A stretch of DNA of 64,000 bases, from positions 14,701,582 through 14,765,581 of the forward strand of contig NC_063262.1 of NCBI RefSeq assembly GCF_019578655.1, read 5' to 3'. Origin of the DNA: Ricinus communis (lineage: Eukaryota; Streptophyta; Magnoliopsida; Malpighiales; Euphorbiaceae). Below, in pieces: positions 22,865 through 34,562 of the stretch; the first letter of the stretch is position 1; each line of letters begins with the position of its first letter. The notes beneath the pieces are model-generated. The model made no database searches. It had not been told where the DNA came from and saw nothing but the letters and a program-made list of their open reading frames with translations. A program made the translations under genes and the position numbers.

Positions 22865-23900
22865 CAGCCTCATTGTCAACTTCATCACCTACATCAAATA
22901 AAGAAAGATCAGCAACATTAAAGAAGCACTCACATTGCCATACTCACTTGGCAAATCTAACTTGTAGGCATTGTCATTAAATCTTTCAAGGACTTGGAAT
23001 GGCCCATTCCCTCTTGGCATTAACTTAGACTTCTTTTAGCTTGAAAATCTCTCCTTCCTCAAATGCATCCAAACCTAGTCACCCGGCTCAAATAAAACTT
23101 TCTTTCTCCCCTTATTATGTTGCTTTTCATATTGTTGATTTCTTTTCTCTATTTGAGCATGCACCTTCTCATGTAAGATTTTAACAAATTCAATTTTTTG
23201 TTTACTTTCAAAATCAGCCTTATTAATGGATAATGGCAGTAAATCCATAGGAGTTAATGGATTGAACCCATATACAATCTCAAAGGTGAACAATTTGTTA
23301 TAGCATGAATACTCCTATTGTATGCAGACTCAACATATGGCAAACATTCTTCCCAATTCTTCAAATTTCTTTGAATTATTGCCCTTAATAGTTATGACAG
23401 AGTCCTAATAACGACCTTCGTTTGTCCATCCCTTTGAGGATGACAAGTTATTGAGAATAGAAGCTTTGTTCCCAACTTGCTCTAGAGTGTCTTCCAAAAG
23501 TGGCTAAGGAAATTGACATCTCTATCACTAACAATTTTCCTTGGAACTCCATGCAATCTCACAATTTCTTTAAAGAACAACCCTACAATATGAGTTGCAT
23601 CATCTGTCTTGTGGCATGGAATTAAGTGTGCCATTTGGCTAAACCTGTCAACAACAACAAAAATAAAATCTTTCCCTCCTCTTGACCTAGGTAATCCTAA
23701 AACAAAGTCCATAGAAATGTCTACCCAAGGTTTATTAGGTATGGGAAGTAGAGTATACAACCCATGAGGTATCACTTTAGCTTTAGCTTGTTTACAAGTG
23801 ATGCATCTCTCACATATTTTTTCAACATCTCTATTCATTTGTGGCTAAAAGAAATGATTACTTAAAACATCTAAAGTCTTCCTCACACTAAAGTTTTCTT
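22865..23900 (-). pseudogene. Integrase of CRM-like element C
   Basis: Minus strand. H2C2 finger remnants ([20 protein letters not shown]) are at the 23838 end. The core is [47 protein letters not shown] and [17 protein letters not shown] down to 23482. Then comes PFEIVYGFNPLTPMDLLPL with the C-terminal segments (23293-22900). It holds the two catalytic Asp regions missing from element A. Frameshifts at about 23480 and 23300 inactivate it. It is truncated near 23905 by an LTR copy. Confidence 0.88.
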
Positions 23901-23910
23901 TGTGTCTTAG

Positions 23911-25297
23911 GTATTTTTCTAGGTAGATCATCAAAGTTAGACAGAAATCGGATCAAAATCGAGAAGAAATGGGCGAATCGAGCGCGTTAGACTATTCAAC
24001 ACACTCGTGCTGAGGAGCACAGTCAGGGTCAGAGGGCGTGCTAAAATGCCTTACCCATGGCGAGAAGAAGCAATTTGCAACACGGTTTCTGAGTGTGACA
24101 CGGCCTAGGATTATGCTCGTGCTGAGCAGCACGCCAAATTTCAAGTCGTGCTAAAGAAGGCCAGATGTACAGTTGTAGCTCAACACGGCAAGGATCCAGG
24201 CCATGCTGGTCAGCACGGCCCAAATCCAAGCCTTGTTGAATTCCGAAAGTTAATTTAAAAGAAAAGAAAAAGAAAGAGAAAAGAAAGAGGCGGCGAAAAT
24301 CCAAGGATTCTAAAGAAAGAGAACTTTGGGGTATTCAAGACAGACTTTGAGAGCAACCTTCTATACGATCAAGAGAGGAAACAAAGATGAATTCCACTTC
24401 AACATCATCCAGATAGCTGCTTTTAAGGATTGGATTGAAGATTCAAAGGAAAGAACAAGGAGATCTTGAGCTGCAGAGATTGGATTCAGAGTTATTCAAG
24501 AGGAGATAGCATTTCCACCATTTGAGAAAAGGTTGTTCATGTTCTTGTCGATTCTTGTTTACTTTATATTTGATTCTTATATTAGTTTAATCATGAACAT
24601 ATGTAACTAATCTTATTAAACCCATTTATGGGTGATCTTTAGCCATGCTAGGCTTATTTTGTGCTTAATTGATTGAATTGTTGATTTAAGATTGTAGTTT
24701 TCATTCAAGTATAATAAAATCTATGGTTTCTTCTTCATTGTTGAATCAATTTGAGAACTCCTTTGTAATTGAGAAATTGAATTTGGACTGCTTGTATGAT
24801 TAAGTGATTTGCATCTTAGAGATAAGTGTAATAACTTACTGGAATAAGAACTAGACATTCTTATTAGCGGTAATTTAGAGATTAATGCTATTCTAAAATC
24901 AATTGTTAGAAATATATTCCAACTTTAGATCTTTAGGATTAGGAATTGGTTAACTCGAGAGAGAGGCCAAAGAAATTATCCACAGATCGCAATTCTTAAT
25001 CAATCAATTCATAAATTATTATTTTTAAGCCGGCTAGCTAAAAGGATCCCTAATTGGGTTAACCTATCTCATTGTCTTTTCCAAACTTTCATCCTCTTTG
25101 TTAAAATTTAGTTTTCATTTGCATTCTCAATCATTTTTAGCTAATAATCTTCACCACCTTTTAATTGATTAGATAATAGGAATAGTATAGTAGCAGTGGC
25201 TTCTTAGTTCCCATGGGATACGACATTGAAACTTACCATAGCTAGAATACATTCGATAGGTGCACTTGCCTGTAGATTGCTAGTTGTGTTTAGCCAG
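23911..25297 (+). repeat. Family D LTR copy, plus orientation, 5' truncated
   Basis: Reverse complement of most of 21392-22864. It starts at the GTATTTTTCTAGGTAGATCAT block (missing about 130 bp) and ends TTTAGCCAGCATCA at 25297. CACGGCC/CGTGCT motifs lie at 23985-24240. No primer site follows its CA end, so it is not the start of an element here. Confidence 0.78.
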
Positions 25298-26188
25298 CAT
25301 CAGCTGTACTTGAGGATTGGTTTGAAGATTCAAAGGAAAGAAGAAGGGGATCTTGAGCTGTAGTGATTGGATTTAGAGTTATTCATGAGGGGATAACATT
25401 TCCACTATTTCAGAAAATGGTGTTCATGTTCTTTTCGATTCTTGTTTACTTTGTATTTGATACTTGTATTAGTTTAATCATGAATATGTGTAACTAATCT
25501 TATTAAACCCATTTGGGGGTGATCTTTAGCTATGCTAGGCTTGTTTTGTGCTTAATTGATTGAATTGTTGATTTAAGATTGTAGTTTTCATTCAAGTATA
25601 ATATTTATTATTTCTTCTTCATTATTGAATCAATTTGAGAACACTTTTATAATTGAGAAATCCAATTGAGTTTGGACAACTGCTTGTGTAATTAAGTGAT
25701 TTGCCTCTTAGAGATAAGTGTAATAACTTACTGGAATAAGAACTAGACATTCTTATTCGCGGTAATTTAAAGATTAATCCTATTCTAAAATCAATTATTA
25801 AAAAGAGATTTCAAATTTAGATCTTTAGGATTAGGAATTAGTTAACTCAAGAGAGAGGCCAATTCATTTAAGAAATTATCCACAGATCGCAATTCTTAAT
25901 CAATTAATTCATAACTTATTATTTCTAAGCCGGCTAACTAAAGGGATCCCCAATTAGGTTAACGCATCGCATTGTCTTTTCCAAACTTTCATTCTCTTTG
26001 TTAAAATTTAGTTTTCATTTGCATTCTCAATAATTTTTAGTTAATGATCTTCACCACCTTTTGATCGGTTAGATAATAGAAATAGCATAGTAGCAGTAGC
26101 TTATCAGTTCCGTTAATACTTGCCAAAGCCAGATTACATTCGATAGGTGTACTTGCCTGTAGATTGCTAGTCGTGTTTAGCCAGCATC
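25298..26188 (+). repeat. Second partial family D LTR, tandem
   Basis: Begins inside the LTR (block equal to 24416 onward: AGGATTGG.TTGAAGATTCAAAGGAAAG) and ends at the same CAGCATCA terminus. It is a tandem partial duplication of the last 890 bp of the preceding LTR. It resembles its neighbour with point differences. Confidence 0.78.
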
Positions 26189-26504
26189 AGAAGACTTGCT
26201 TGGGCAGCCCTCAGGCAAATATGACTTCAAGGTCTGATATTCGAGGCCACCCTCGGCCAATATTCGAATTAAGGATATTGTGCCAAGTGGTTAGGGATCA
26301 TATGACAATCAAGCTACTTGTGAGCTTTGTCTCCTAGAGGTTTGGAAAGAAGGGGAAAAGAAGTCGGTCATGGCTATCGGCATCTGGTATAGCTTCAGGG
26401 ATGAGTGTGAAGTTCAAGTACTATCCTTGATAGTACTTGAAGTTTGAGGACTTGGCATTCGTGATGCTAAATGAGGAATATTCAGGGATTTTCCCCTAGG
26501 TATT
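26189..26504. other. No gene recognised
   Basis: Contains a short local inverted repeat around 26412-26442 (AGTTCAAGTACTATCC / GATAGTACTTGAAGT). No supported coding region. Confidence 0.4.
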
Positions 26505-26820
26505 CAGAGATCCTTTAAGAACTTCACATACTTAGGCATCTGCGAAATAGCTTCAACAAAAGGTAAGTTTATGTGTTGTTGTTTAAATACATCAAGAAAT
26601 TTATCAAACTGCTGCTCGACTTGCGCCTGCTTCAACCAAGTAGGGTACGAAATCTTGGGCTGGTATTCCCTTAGTGGAATCTTCTTTGCCTCTTCCTTCC
26701 TTAGTTTCTTCGCCTTATTATCTTCAACCTTTCTACTTGAATCTCTAGATCAATCTTTGTGCCCCACTAACTTACTAAGTGCCCTAACAGCTTCCCTAAT
26801 GTAACTCCGAATACACTCTT
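26505..26820 (-). pseudogene. Gag-protease linker fragment, Athila-like
   Basis: Minus-strand remnant matching 52680-52900: the segment encoding a YPP/PxPxR-type linker and F..FL..FK.L.I..PF.E.L.QMP.Y.KFLK. At 26505-26600 the plus strand reads TTAAGAACTTCACATACTTAGGCATCTG against the parallel 52710 block. It is cut by the LTR starting at 26821. Confidence 0.55.
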
Positions 26821-27723
26821 TGTCAGCACCCATTTTCTAGATCTAGATATCGAGGGAAAAATAAAAAATCCTATGATGAAATTTACTGCCTTCTCGGGTT
26901 TCAGAAGGTGAAGGACAGGTAAATCCGAGGCTAAGGTCGAGGTTAATCCAGTTGGAATTACCTTTATGAAATCAATTTTGACCTCATTTTTAGAAAAAAT
27001 TAAGTTTGAGGGTCAAAGCACTAGTTTTTATAAATTTAGGAACCTAATTGCAAGTTTTTCATAAGCTTTTCCTATGTAGAGTCGATCGGCTGTATGTATA
27101 GCGGATCGGCTCTACATAGTGCCGATTGGGTTTTTCCAATCCGATGTCATTTTTAATGATGATTTCACGTCCATATACAGTTTCTAGAATGTTTCCTTCT
27201 AGCCGATCAGCTATACATAGTGCGGTTGGGTTTTTACAATCCGATGTCATTTTTTGTGATGATTTCACATCCATATACATATTCTAAAAGGTCTTCTTAA
27301 TGATAATCATCAATTTAATCGATAATTATTTAAATCTTAAAAATTAAATATGATATTTATCAATGTATTCCTAAAATTTATCGCTTTCTTTAGGGTTTTG
27401 GGGAGGAATCAAGAACCGAAAATTGGCTGTAAGCAAGATCCACATTTGAGAAACAATGAGAAAGAAAAAATAGAGAGAAAATCTGGAGAGAAAAGAAAGA
27501 AAGCCACTATCAATCTTGGTCATCATTAGAAGATCCAAGCCACTATCGATCTTAGTCATCATTAAAAGATTCAAGCAACTAAAGAAAGAACATTTTTGGA
27601 AACTGTTTTTTTAAGTGACAGAAGATTTCTCTAAGCCAGATCTAGCACTGGATTCCTACTTGATCTTTGATTCAACTATATCTTTATTGCTTGAGACTCG
27701 CAGATCCAACATTCATGGTGACA
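26821..27723 (+). repeat. LTR of an unassigned element (TGTCA...TGACA)
   Basis: 903 bp bounded by TGTCAGCACC and GGTGACA. The first 500 bp is the reverse complement of 46100-46594 in NDC1 intron 7. It contains about three units of a 21 bp periodic motif around 27065-27130 (CGATCGGCT...GGATCGGCT...CCGATTGGG) and another at 27200-27230. There is no target duplication (CTCTT versus ACCTG) and no primer site, so its place in an element is unknown. Confidence 0.6.
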
Positions 27724-28627
27724 ACCTGAGGGTTCCTTCAAACATACATCCACATTCATCATAATATCGGCTCTTTCATTCCTTCTTTTATCTTTTATTA
27801 TTATTTGTTCTTAGAAATATGATTAGGGCTTTGATCTATGATAAATATGATTAGATTAAGGTTTTCTTTTATGATATGCATGTTAATAAGGTTCCATTTT
27901 GATAGTAAGAACTTAGGGTTGTTTGGTTCCTATAGCCTTGATGGCGTTGGCTAGTAGTTCTTTGGTTCCACTTTAATCCTAGAATTGCGACACTGACTAA
28001 CCATCACTCACAAGTAATGAGTGAATTTCCTTCATCAGATGGACCATTGAGTGGGAGACGAGCCAAGAAAGAATACTTTTTGCTTGTGGGAGCCTTTTAT
28101 CCTTATCCAAGACTCAACTCATGGTACTGACCATAGTAATCTCCCTTAGGAACCTTATTGCTTGCTATTTGAGATGTTCTCTTTATAAGTTCTTAAGCCC
28201 AAGTATCGGAAAGCCTTAGCCCCAAGAACATGTGGAATTAGGCCTTAGGCCTAAAATATGCAGGCTTCATACTTATATTGAGAAATATTTCCTTGTTTGT
28301 TTAAGAATCTTTGAGAGATTATGGCATGCACATCGAGCCTACTATCCTTTGTTAGTAGAAAGCCCAAACCCAGAAATCCTAAGAGAGAAAGACTCACCAT
28401 GAACCGTGTGCCGGATTAATAACATTGGGAGGATGTTTTGTATAGTAACTTGTTTGCTGACCCTTTTCTTCATCCTTATGCATTGCATGTGTATCATGCC
28501 TTTCATGCATTGCATGCATCATACTAACACCTTGATTTTCGTAGCCATTTTAGATTATCATTCTTAGATTGGATAAGATAAGAAGGGTGCCAAGAGGACC
28601 CATTACCATCAACTGATGCAATAGTAG
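27724..28627. other. No gene recognised
   Basis: About 900 bp between two LTRs without supported coding capacity or recognised structure. It may be untranslated internal sequence of the LTR element to its left. Confidence 0.4.
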
Positions 28628-29892
28628 TGATAGGCTATTTGTGTAGCTACAATTTAAGGCAGTCATCCCATCGATGCAGACTAGCACTAATAGTGAGTAT
28701 CTAGATCATATTCTCAAGAAAGGGTGATTTTAGAACTACTACAGCGTCTTATGATATCTAACCCTAACAAAATTAGTGAAGTTGTTATTCTATGATTAAA
28801 TGTAAGCAAGTGATTAAATAAGTGTCAGACAGACTGAAAGGATTTCGTGAAACACTCAAAGGAAAAAGTAAACCCAAGGGGAACTAAGCTAGTTGGATTT
28901 TAGTGAAGGTAGAGATTATATTGATTACCAATTGCGATTACCCGTGGATGAATTCTTAACTGAATTCAGTTTCCCTTTTGAGATAACCAAATTCCTAAAC
29001 CTAAGAACCTAAAGTTGGAATCTCTTTCTAACAATCGATTATTAAATTAGCATTAAGCTTTAATCCGCCTCTATTAAGCTTTGTTAATTCTTAATCTGGC
29101 TAGTCAATTACCCTTATCTCTAAGTGGTCATTAACTTGCTATTCAAATTTCCAATTACTAAATGAACTTCTTAATTACATAAAGCAATCTAAACACCACA
29201 ACGTCTCATGAATAATGTGATTTCTCATTAATAATGAAAGCAAGAAGAAACAGGCATTGATAATGAAAGTCTCATAAACATTAAAAGCAATCCAATAACA
29301 TAGGAACCCCAGTAGGTTCAACAATTCTAGCTACTCATACTAATAAGCAACACAAAGTAAAGAACAAATTCAGAAAAGTAATTTGAAAGCATGTACACCC
29401 TTCTTCTTCAAGTTGGATGAAAAACCCTAAAATTCCAAATTCTGAATGATGAACCCTAAATTGCCTCTTGAATGCCTCCAAATCCACTCTTAATCTTCAA
29501 TTTGATGTTTAAACCAATGTAATTCTTCCTTCAATAGATGAAATAGTCTCCTAAAGTCGAATATTGAAGTCTGGAAAAGGATGGCTTATGCATGTATGTG
29601 TGAAATCAAGTCAGAAAATCGAACTCTTGCTCAATAAATCACATTTGCCTATATAAATCTCTCAGCACGGCCGTGGTCAAGCCTGTGCTGATCAGCACGA
29701 GCGGAGTCCAGGCCGTGCGGGACCTCCGCATCCCACAACTTAAGGCTTCTTCCTGGTCATGCCCTCACTAGTGCTGAGCCACCACGGGCCGTGGTAGAGG
29801 CCGTGGTGGCCTCGAAAACTGTGCCAACATGGCACTCTTGAGGGTCAAGTGTTGATGGTTCAGCATGGCCAGAGTCCATAATTATGCCAGAA
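28628..29892 (-). repeat. Athila-type LTR, minus orientation, left arm of inverted repeat
   Basis: From TGATAGGCTATTTGTGTAGC to about 29892, where it meets an oppositely oriented copy. Same family as 18712-20031. The inner end lacks the last part of the LTR. It has a CTATATAAATC site next to CACGGCC motifs at 29650-29890. Confidence 0.8.
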
Positions 29893-31295
29893 TCACCTGT
29901 GTTTTGGTTCCTTTCATGTTTCAGGTGATTATCGATGGACATTATTCGTAATCAAGGGAAATACGTGCAATTACGGACTAGATGCCATCAAAATTAAGCA
30001 AGGATTAGCATTCCAAGGTTGAGCATGGCCTGGACTCTAGCCATGCTGAACCATCAAATAGTTGCCCTTCAAGAGTGCCATTTTGGCATGGTTTCCGAAG
30101 CCACGATGGCCTTCACCATGGCCCCGTGGTGGTTCAGCACCGGCGAGGGCATAGCCAGGAAGAAGCCATGAGTTACGAGACGCGGAGGTCCAGCACGGCC
30201 TGGACTTCGCTTGCACTGATCAGCACAGGCTTGACCACGGCCATGCTGAAAGATTTATATAGGCAAAAACGATTTGTTGAATTAGGGTTCGATTTTCTGA
30301 CTTGATTTCACTTATACAAGCTTAAGCCATCTTTTTCTAGAATTCAATACTCGACCTTAGAAGACCATTTCATTTATTGAAGGAAGGATTGCATTTGTTT
30401 TAACATCAAATTGAAGATCAAGAGGAGATTTGGGAGCATTCAAGAGGCAAATTAGGATTTATCATTCTGAATTGGGAATTTAGGGTTTTTCATCCAACTT
30501 GAAGAAGAAGGGTGTACATGCCTTCAATTTACTTTTCTGAATCTATTCTTTACTTTGTGTTGCTTATTAGTATGAGTAACTAAATTTGCCAAACCCATTA
30601 GGGTTCCTATGTTATTGGATTGATTTTAATGCTTATGAGATTTTGATTATCAATGCTTGTCTCTTTCTGCTTTCATTATTAATGAGAAATCACTTTATTC
30701 ATGAGACGTTGTGAGTTTTGGTATTTAGATTGCTTTATGTAATTGAGAAAGTCATTTAGTAATTGGAAATTTGAATAGCAAGAACTGGTTAATGATCACT
30801 TAGAGATAAGGGTAATTGACTAGCCGGATTAAGAATTAACAAAGCTTAATAGAGGCGGGTTAAAGCTTAATGCTAATCGAATAATCGATCGTTAGGAAGA
30901 GATTCCAACTTTAGGTTATTAGGTTTAGGAATTTAGTTATCTCGAGAGGGAGATCGAATTCAGTTAAGAATTCGTCCATGGGTAATTGCAATTGGTAATC
31001 AATATAATCTTTATCTTCACTAAAATCTAACTAGCTTAGGTCCCCTAGGGTTTGCTTTTCCCTTCGATTGTTTTCCTAAATCCTTTTAGATTATTTGACA
31101 CTTAGTTAATCATTTGTTCATATTTAATCATAGCATAATAACTTCATCAATTTTGTTAAGGTTAGATAAGATAAAACGCTGCAGTAGTTCTAGGATCACC
31201 CTTTCCCGAGAATACAACCTTGATACTCACCATTTGTGCTAGTCTGCATCGATAGATTCACTACCTTAGATTTTAGCTACACAAATAGCCTATCA
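29893..31295 (+). repeat. 5' LTR of plus-strand Athila-type element
   Basis: Runs to TAGCCTATCA at 31295, directly followed by a primer site and gag, so it is a 5' LTR. CACGGCC-type motifs fill 30010-30250, immediately before TTTATATAGGC at about 30250-30262, the likely core promoter. The start of the LTR is missing or altered at the junction with the inverted copy. Confidence 0.83.
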
Positions 31296-31301
31296 ACTTT
31301 T

Positions 31302-31320
31302 TGGCGCCATTGCCGGGGAA
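31302..31320 (+). other. Primer binding site, tRNA-Asp type
   Basis: TGGCGCCATTGCCGGGGAA lies a few bases after the LTR end. This is one base off the Athila/Tat-type primer site complementary to the 3' end of tRNA-Asp. Confidence 0.85.
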
Positions 31321-31451
31321 CTTTTGTATGAACTAGAATGAATTTATTTTGTGTTAATTTAGCCATTTTTATTTTTCTGTCTTTATTTTATTCTTTTATT
31401 CTTTTAACTACTTCTGTTCTTGGGTTGCTACCTTCCATTCTTAGGTAGTTT

Positions 31452-32465
31452 ATGACCAGGAGCTCCAGCTCTGATCTTGTAGAGCCTCTATCTGATCCAG
31501 ACCGATCCCTCAGACTTTTAAAGAAGCGTTTGCAATCAGTAGAGGAGGAGATTGAGGTTGAGGTATCTATTGATAGACCAGAAGGGATGGAGAATCACAA
31601 CGAAAATGCTGCAGCGAACGCCAATAGAATGATGTATGAGTTTACAAGACCGTCATTGGATGGGACATAGACGAGTATACTTAGACTAGCGGTGGCAGCT
31701 AACAACTTCGAAATAAAGCCAAATGTGATCCAGATGGTACAACAGAGTTTACAGTTTGGAGGGCTGCCAAGTGAGGATCCCAATGCCCATATAGTCAACT
31801 TTTTGGAGACATGCGACACGTTCAAGATAAATGGAACTACCGATGATGCCATCCGGCTGAGATTATTTCCATTTTCTTTAAGGGATAGAGCAAAGAGATG
31901 GCTGCAGTCCCTTCCATCGAACACTATCACTACCTGGAAATCCTTGGCTGAAAAAATTCTTTACAAGTACTTTCCTCCAGCTAAGACTACTAAATTGAGA
32001 AATGACATTTCTTCTTTTGTACAAATGGACGACGAGAGCATGTACGATGCCTGGGAGAGGTACAAGGACTTATTGAGATGCTGTCCACACAACGGTCTAC
32101 CAATATGGATGCAGGTTCAGACCTTTTATAGTGGTTTGAACCTTGCTACTAGGCAAATGGTAGATGCTGCAGCAGGAGGGGCCTTGAACAGCAAGACACC
32201 GGAGCAGGCGCAAAATCTGATAGAGGAGATGGCCATGAACAACTACCAGTGGCAATCCTCTAGGAGTCGGCCGATCAAACAGGGAATGGTAAACCAGTTA
32301 GACTCCACAGCAGCCTTGGCAGCTCAAGTGGTGCTTATGACCAAGAAATTAGACCAGCTTCAGATGCCGGTTCAAGCAGCCCAAATAAGCTGCGAGTATT
32401 GCAGTGGCCCGCACTACGGTGCATACTGTAATGCAAGAGGTATGTTTGCTAAAACACTAATCTGA
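31452..32465 (+). pseudogene. Athila-type gag with one in-frame stop
   Basis: A single frame from ATG at 31452 to the stop at 32463, broken only by TAG at 31668-31670. After an acidic start come the gag core blocks: [59 protein letters not shown] and [22 protein letters not shown]. Next are [17 protein letters not shown] and, near the end, a knuckle-like C..C....H....C ([13 protein letters not shown]). These are standard for plant Athila/Tat gag, the particle protein. The frame then runs into an inverted ORF-1 fragment, so protease and pol are lost. It is the best preserved retroelement gene here. Confidence 0.9.
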
Positions 32466-32850
32466 GCACTTGATATCCCTACAGAATAAGAATAGGAGGC
32501 TCCAGATATAGGCATAAACACTCTGGCTGGGTTAGGAATCCTAACATATGGAATCTCAGACGTAGGGTCTTAGGCTTCTCGAGCTGCTGCCTCTCTAGCC
32601 TTCCTAACTATTACACTGACGAGCCTGTACTCAATGCCATATGGGTGACGAGTGGCCGTGATCATCTGCATGTTAATCATCTGTCTGATCCCTAATGGTG
32701 TCATGTCACCAATTTGAGAAAGCTCGGACAAACAGTCATCCAGTACATCCAGTCTCTTAGCCAACCTAGTCACAGGCGGGCCAAAACAGCAATGCATCTT
32801 CTTCTGGGTGTCGACTATGAAGGAACGGACTTGACGAGCTAACATAAACA
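32463..32850 (-). pseudogene. Inverted ATHILA ORF-1 fragment
   Basis: Minus strand. It repeats the MHCCFGPxxTRLAKRLxVLDDCLxxLSQIGD and REAREAAARE region of the gene at 13040-13425. It fills the gap between the gag at 31452-32465 and the primer-site-like sequence at 32862, and has no flanking ORF-1 parts. Confidence 0.82.
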
Positions 32851-33007
32851 GCCTATCAAGTTTTTACCGCCGTTGCCGGGAAATGTTTGAAAACTAGAGT
32901 GAGATTTGCTATTTGTTAATTTAGCCATTTATTTTTATTTATGTTTTGTTTGTACATATTTATTTAGTTAAATTTATGATTCAGGTAGTGGATGATAAAG
33001 AGGTTCA

Positions 33008-34177
33008 ATGCTAAACTCTTTGTATGACACGTTGGAAAATGGGATCAGGAACCAACAGAGTGCTAAAGATTGGGATACCCGTGCATCTTTAGAAGCTCGA
33101 GTGGAATCGTTTTGCAGGGCTACTGATCAACTCTCCACTCCTGTCCTTTCATCTCAAGTTTTTTATGAATTTTGTTGTGGTTTACATTTGAGTAATGATT
33201 GTCCATAGTGCAGTGATTTTACTCATTATTCTTATAACTATGAACAAGTGAATTATATGGGAAGTTGGCCAAATGACTCGTATGGAAGCACCTACAATCA
33301 AGAGTGGAGCACTCATTCACCCTTTGGATGGAGCTTAGATGGCCAAGAACCACTAGGATCTCAGCAACCACATCAGCAGCCTAATCTTGCACCTTCAACT
33401 CAAGATGAAGAGTTAGTGTCAGAGGAGCTGATGATAAGGTTCTTTACAAGTCTTGAGGATAGATTCCAATAAACAGAGAGGGTACTTGAAGGTCAACAAG
33501 CCTCGATTGAAAACATAGAGCATCAAGTAGGCTTGATCTTCAAGTTACTAGCGGCAGAACAATTGGGAACTCCATCAAACACTACTAAATCCGAGGAACA
33601 TTTGAGCGCCGTCACTTTGCGTTCAGGTGAGAATTTTTCTGGTTTATCTACTATGTTTGACGATGATGCTTATGTGCAGGACGATTCCTTGAACCTGGAG
33701 ATAGAACCAGAAAAGGAAGAGGCAAACATGATTCCTCTGAAAGACTACGAACAAGAATGTACAGTTGATGATGCTGAGTTACAGTTAGAGGGATTTTTGG
33801 TGGATTTTCCACAAGTCCCTTCGATGATGGAAGATGAGCACGAGTTATCCAATGAAGAAGTCTTGGAGGAGCTCGAGTTTCTTCTAGCAAGTGAACCAAG
33901 CCAAGGACTGGAGAAAACCATCGACATTCCTCAAGAAATTGCCCAACCATCGGTCCTTCCAATTGGTGAAACTCCAGCTTTCAAATTAGAAGAGCCCCTA
34001 GAGCATCATGACTACGTGCAAATATATGAGAAGCAAGTTTTTCCCATCATACTGGCAGCTTGCTTGACCGTTGGGAAGAGGAATTTGACGATTAGTCCTC
34101 TAAGCGGATACTTGAAGCCATTTGCTTGGAAGAAGGAGGGATGGTCATCAATCCCCACCGTTTGCTTTTCACCATGA
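33008..34177 (+). pseudogene. Gag-like reading frame of non-autonomous element
   Basis: Plus-strand pieces at 33008-33208, 33248-33472 and 33533-34177, all in compatible order with TAG/TAA stops between. Early part: a Cys/His cluster (FCCGLHLSNDCP) and a Tyr/Ser/Trp/Gln-rich stretch (NYMGSWPNDSYGSTYNQEW, SQQPHQQPN) as found downstream of gag cores. Later part: a relic of the protease linker (KSEEHLSAVTLRSGE), a long acidic segment, and AACLTVGKRNLTISPLSGYLKPFAWKKEG-like residues near the end. The capsid core is absent. I cannot assign a function beyond gag-derived. Confidence 0.6.
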
Positions 34178-34562
34178 GTCCAACTAAGAAGACTCATCAC
34201 ATAAAAAAGAAGCGCTTTTGGGAGGCACCCCAAATTCTATTTTTCATTTTTAATATTTTACCCTTTCATTTTGAAATATTTTATTGGTTTTAAGTTTTCA
34301 TATTTTATTTAATCATTATTGTCAGTTCGATTATTTCTTTATTTTATTGTTTTTAGATTCTACCGAGGAGGCACTGAATTTCCACTACATCAGCCTCGAT
34401 GGATGATCAGGGCAGTCCCCTAGATCTTTTTATTTTTCTACATTTATTTACTTTATTTTTCATACATGTCATGCATTTGGACTGTACTGCCTTTGTTTCT
34501 TCTAGTTGAGCATCCCATGCGGGGTATCCATAACATTTTACACTGAGGACAGTGTGTTCTTC

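Noticed and set aside
26821..27723. Solo LTR with target duplication
   Set aside because: Flanks CTCTT and ACCTG differ; one boundary may be wrong or the element is truncated.
33651..33962. Minus-strand 103-codon frame
   Set aside because: Antisense to the gag-like frame of the non-autonomous element.
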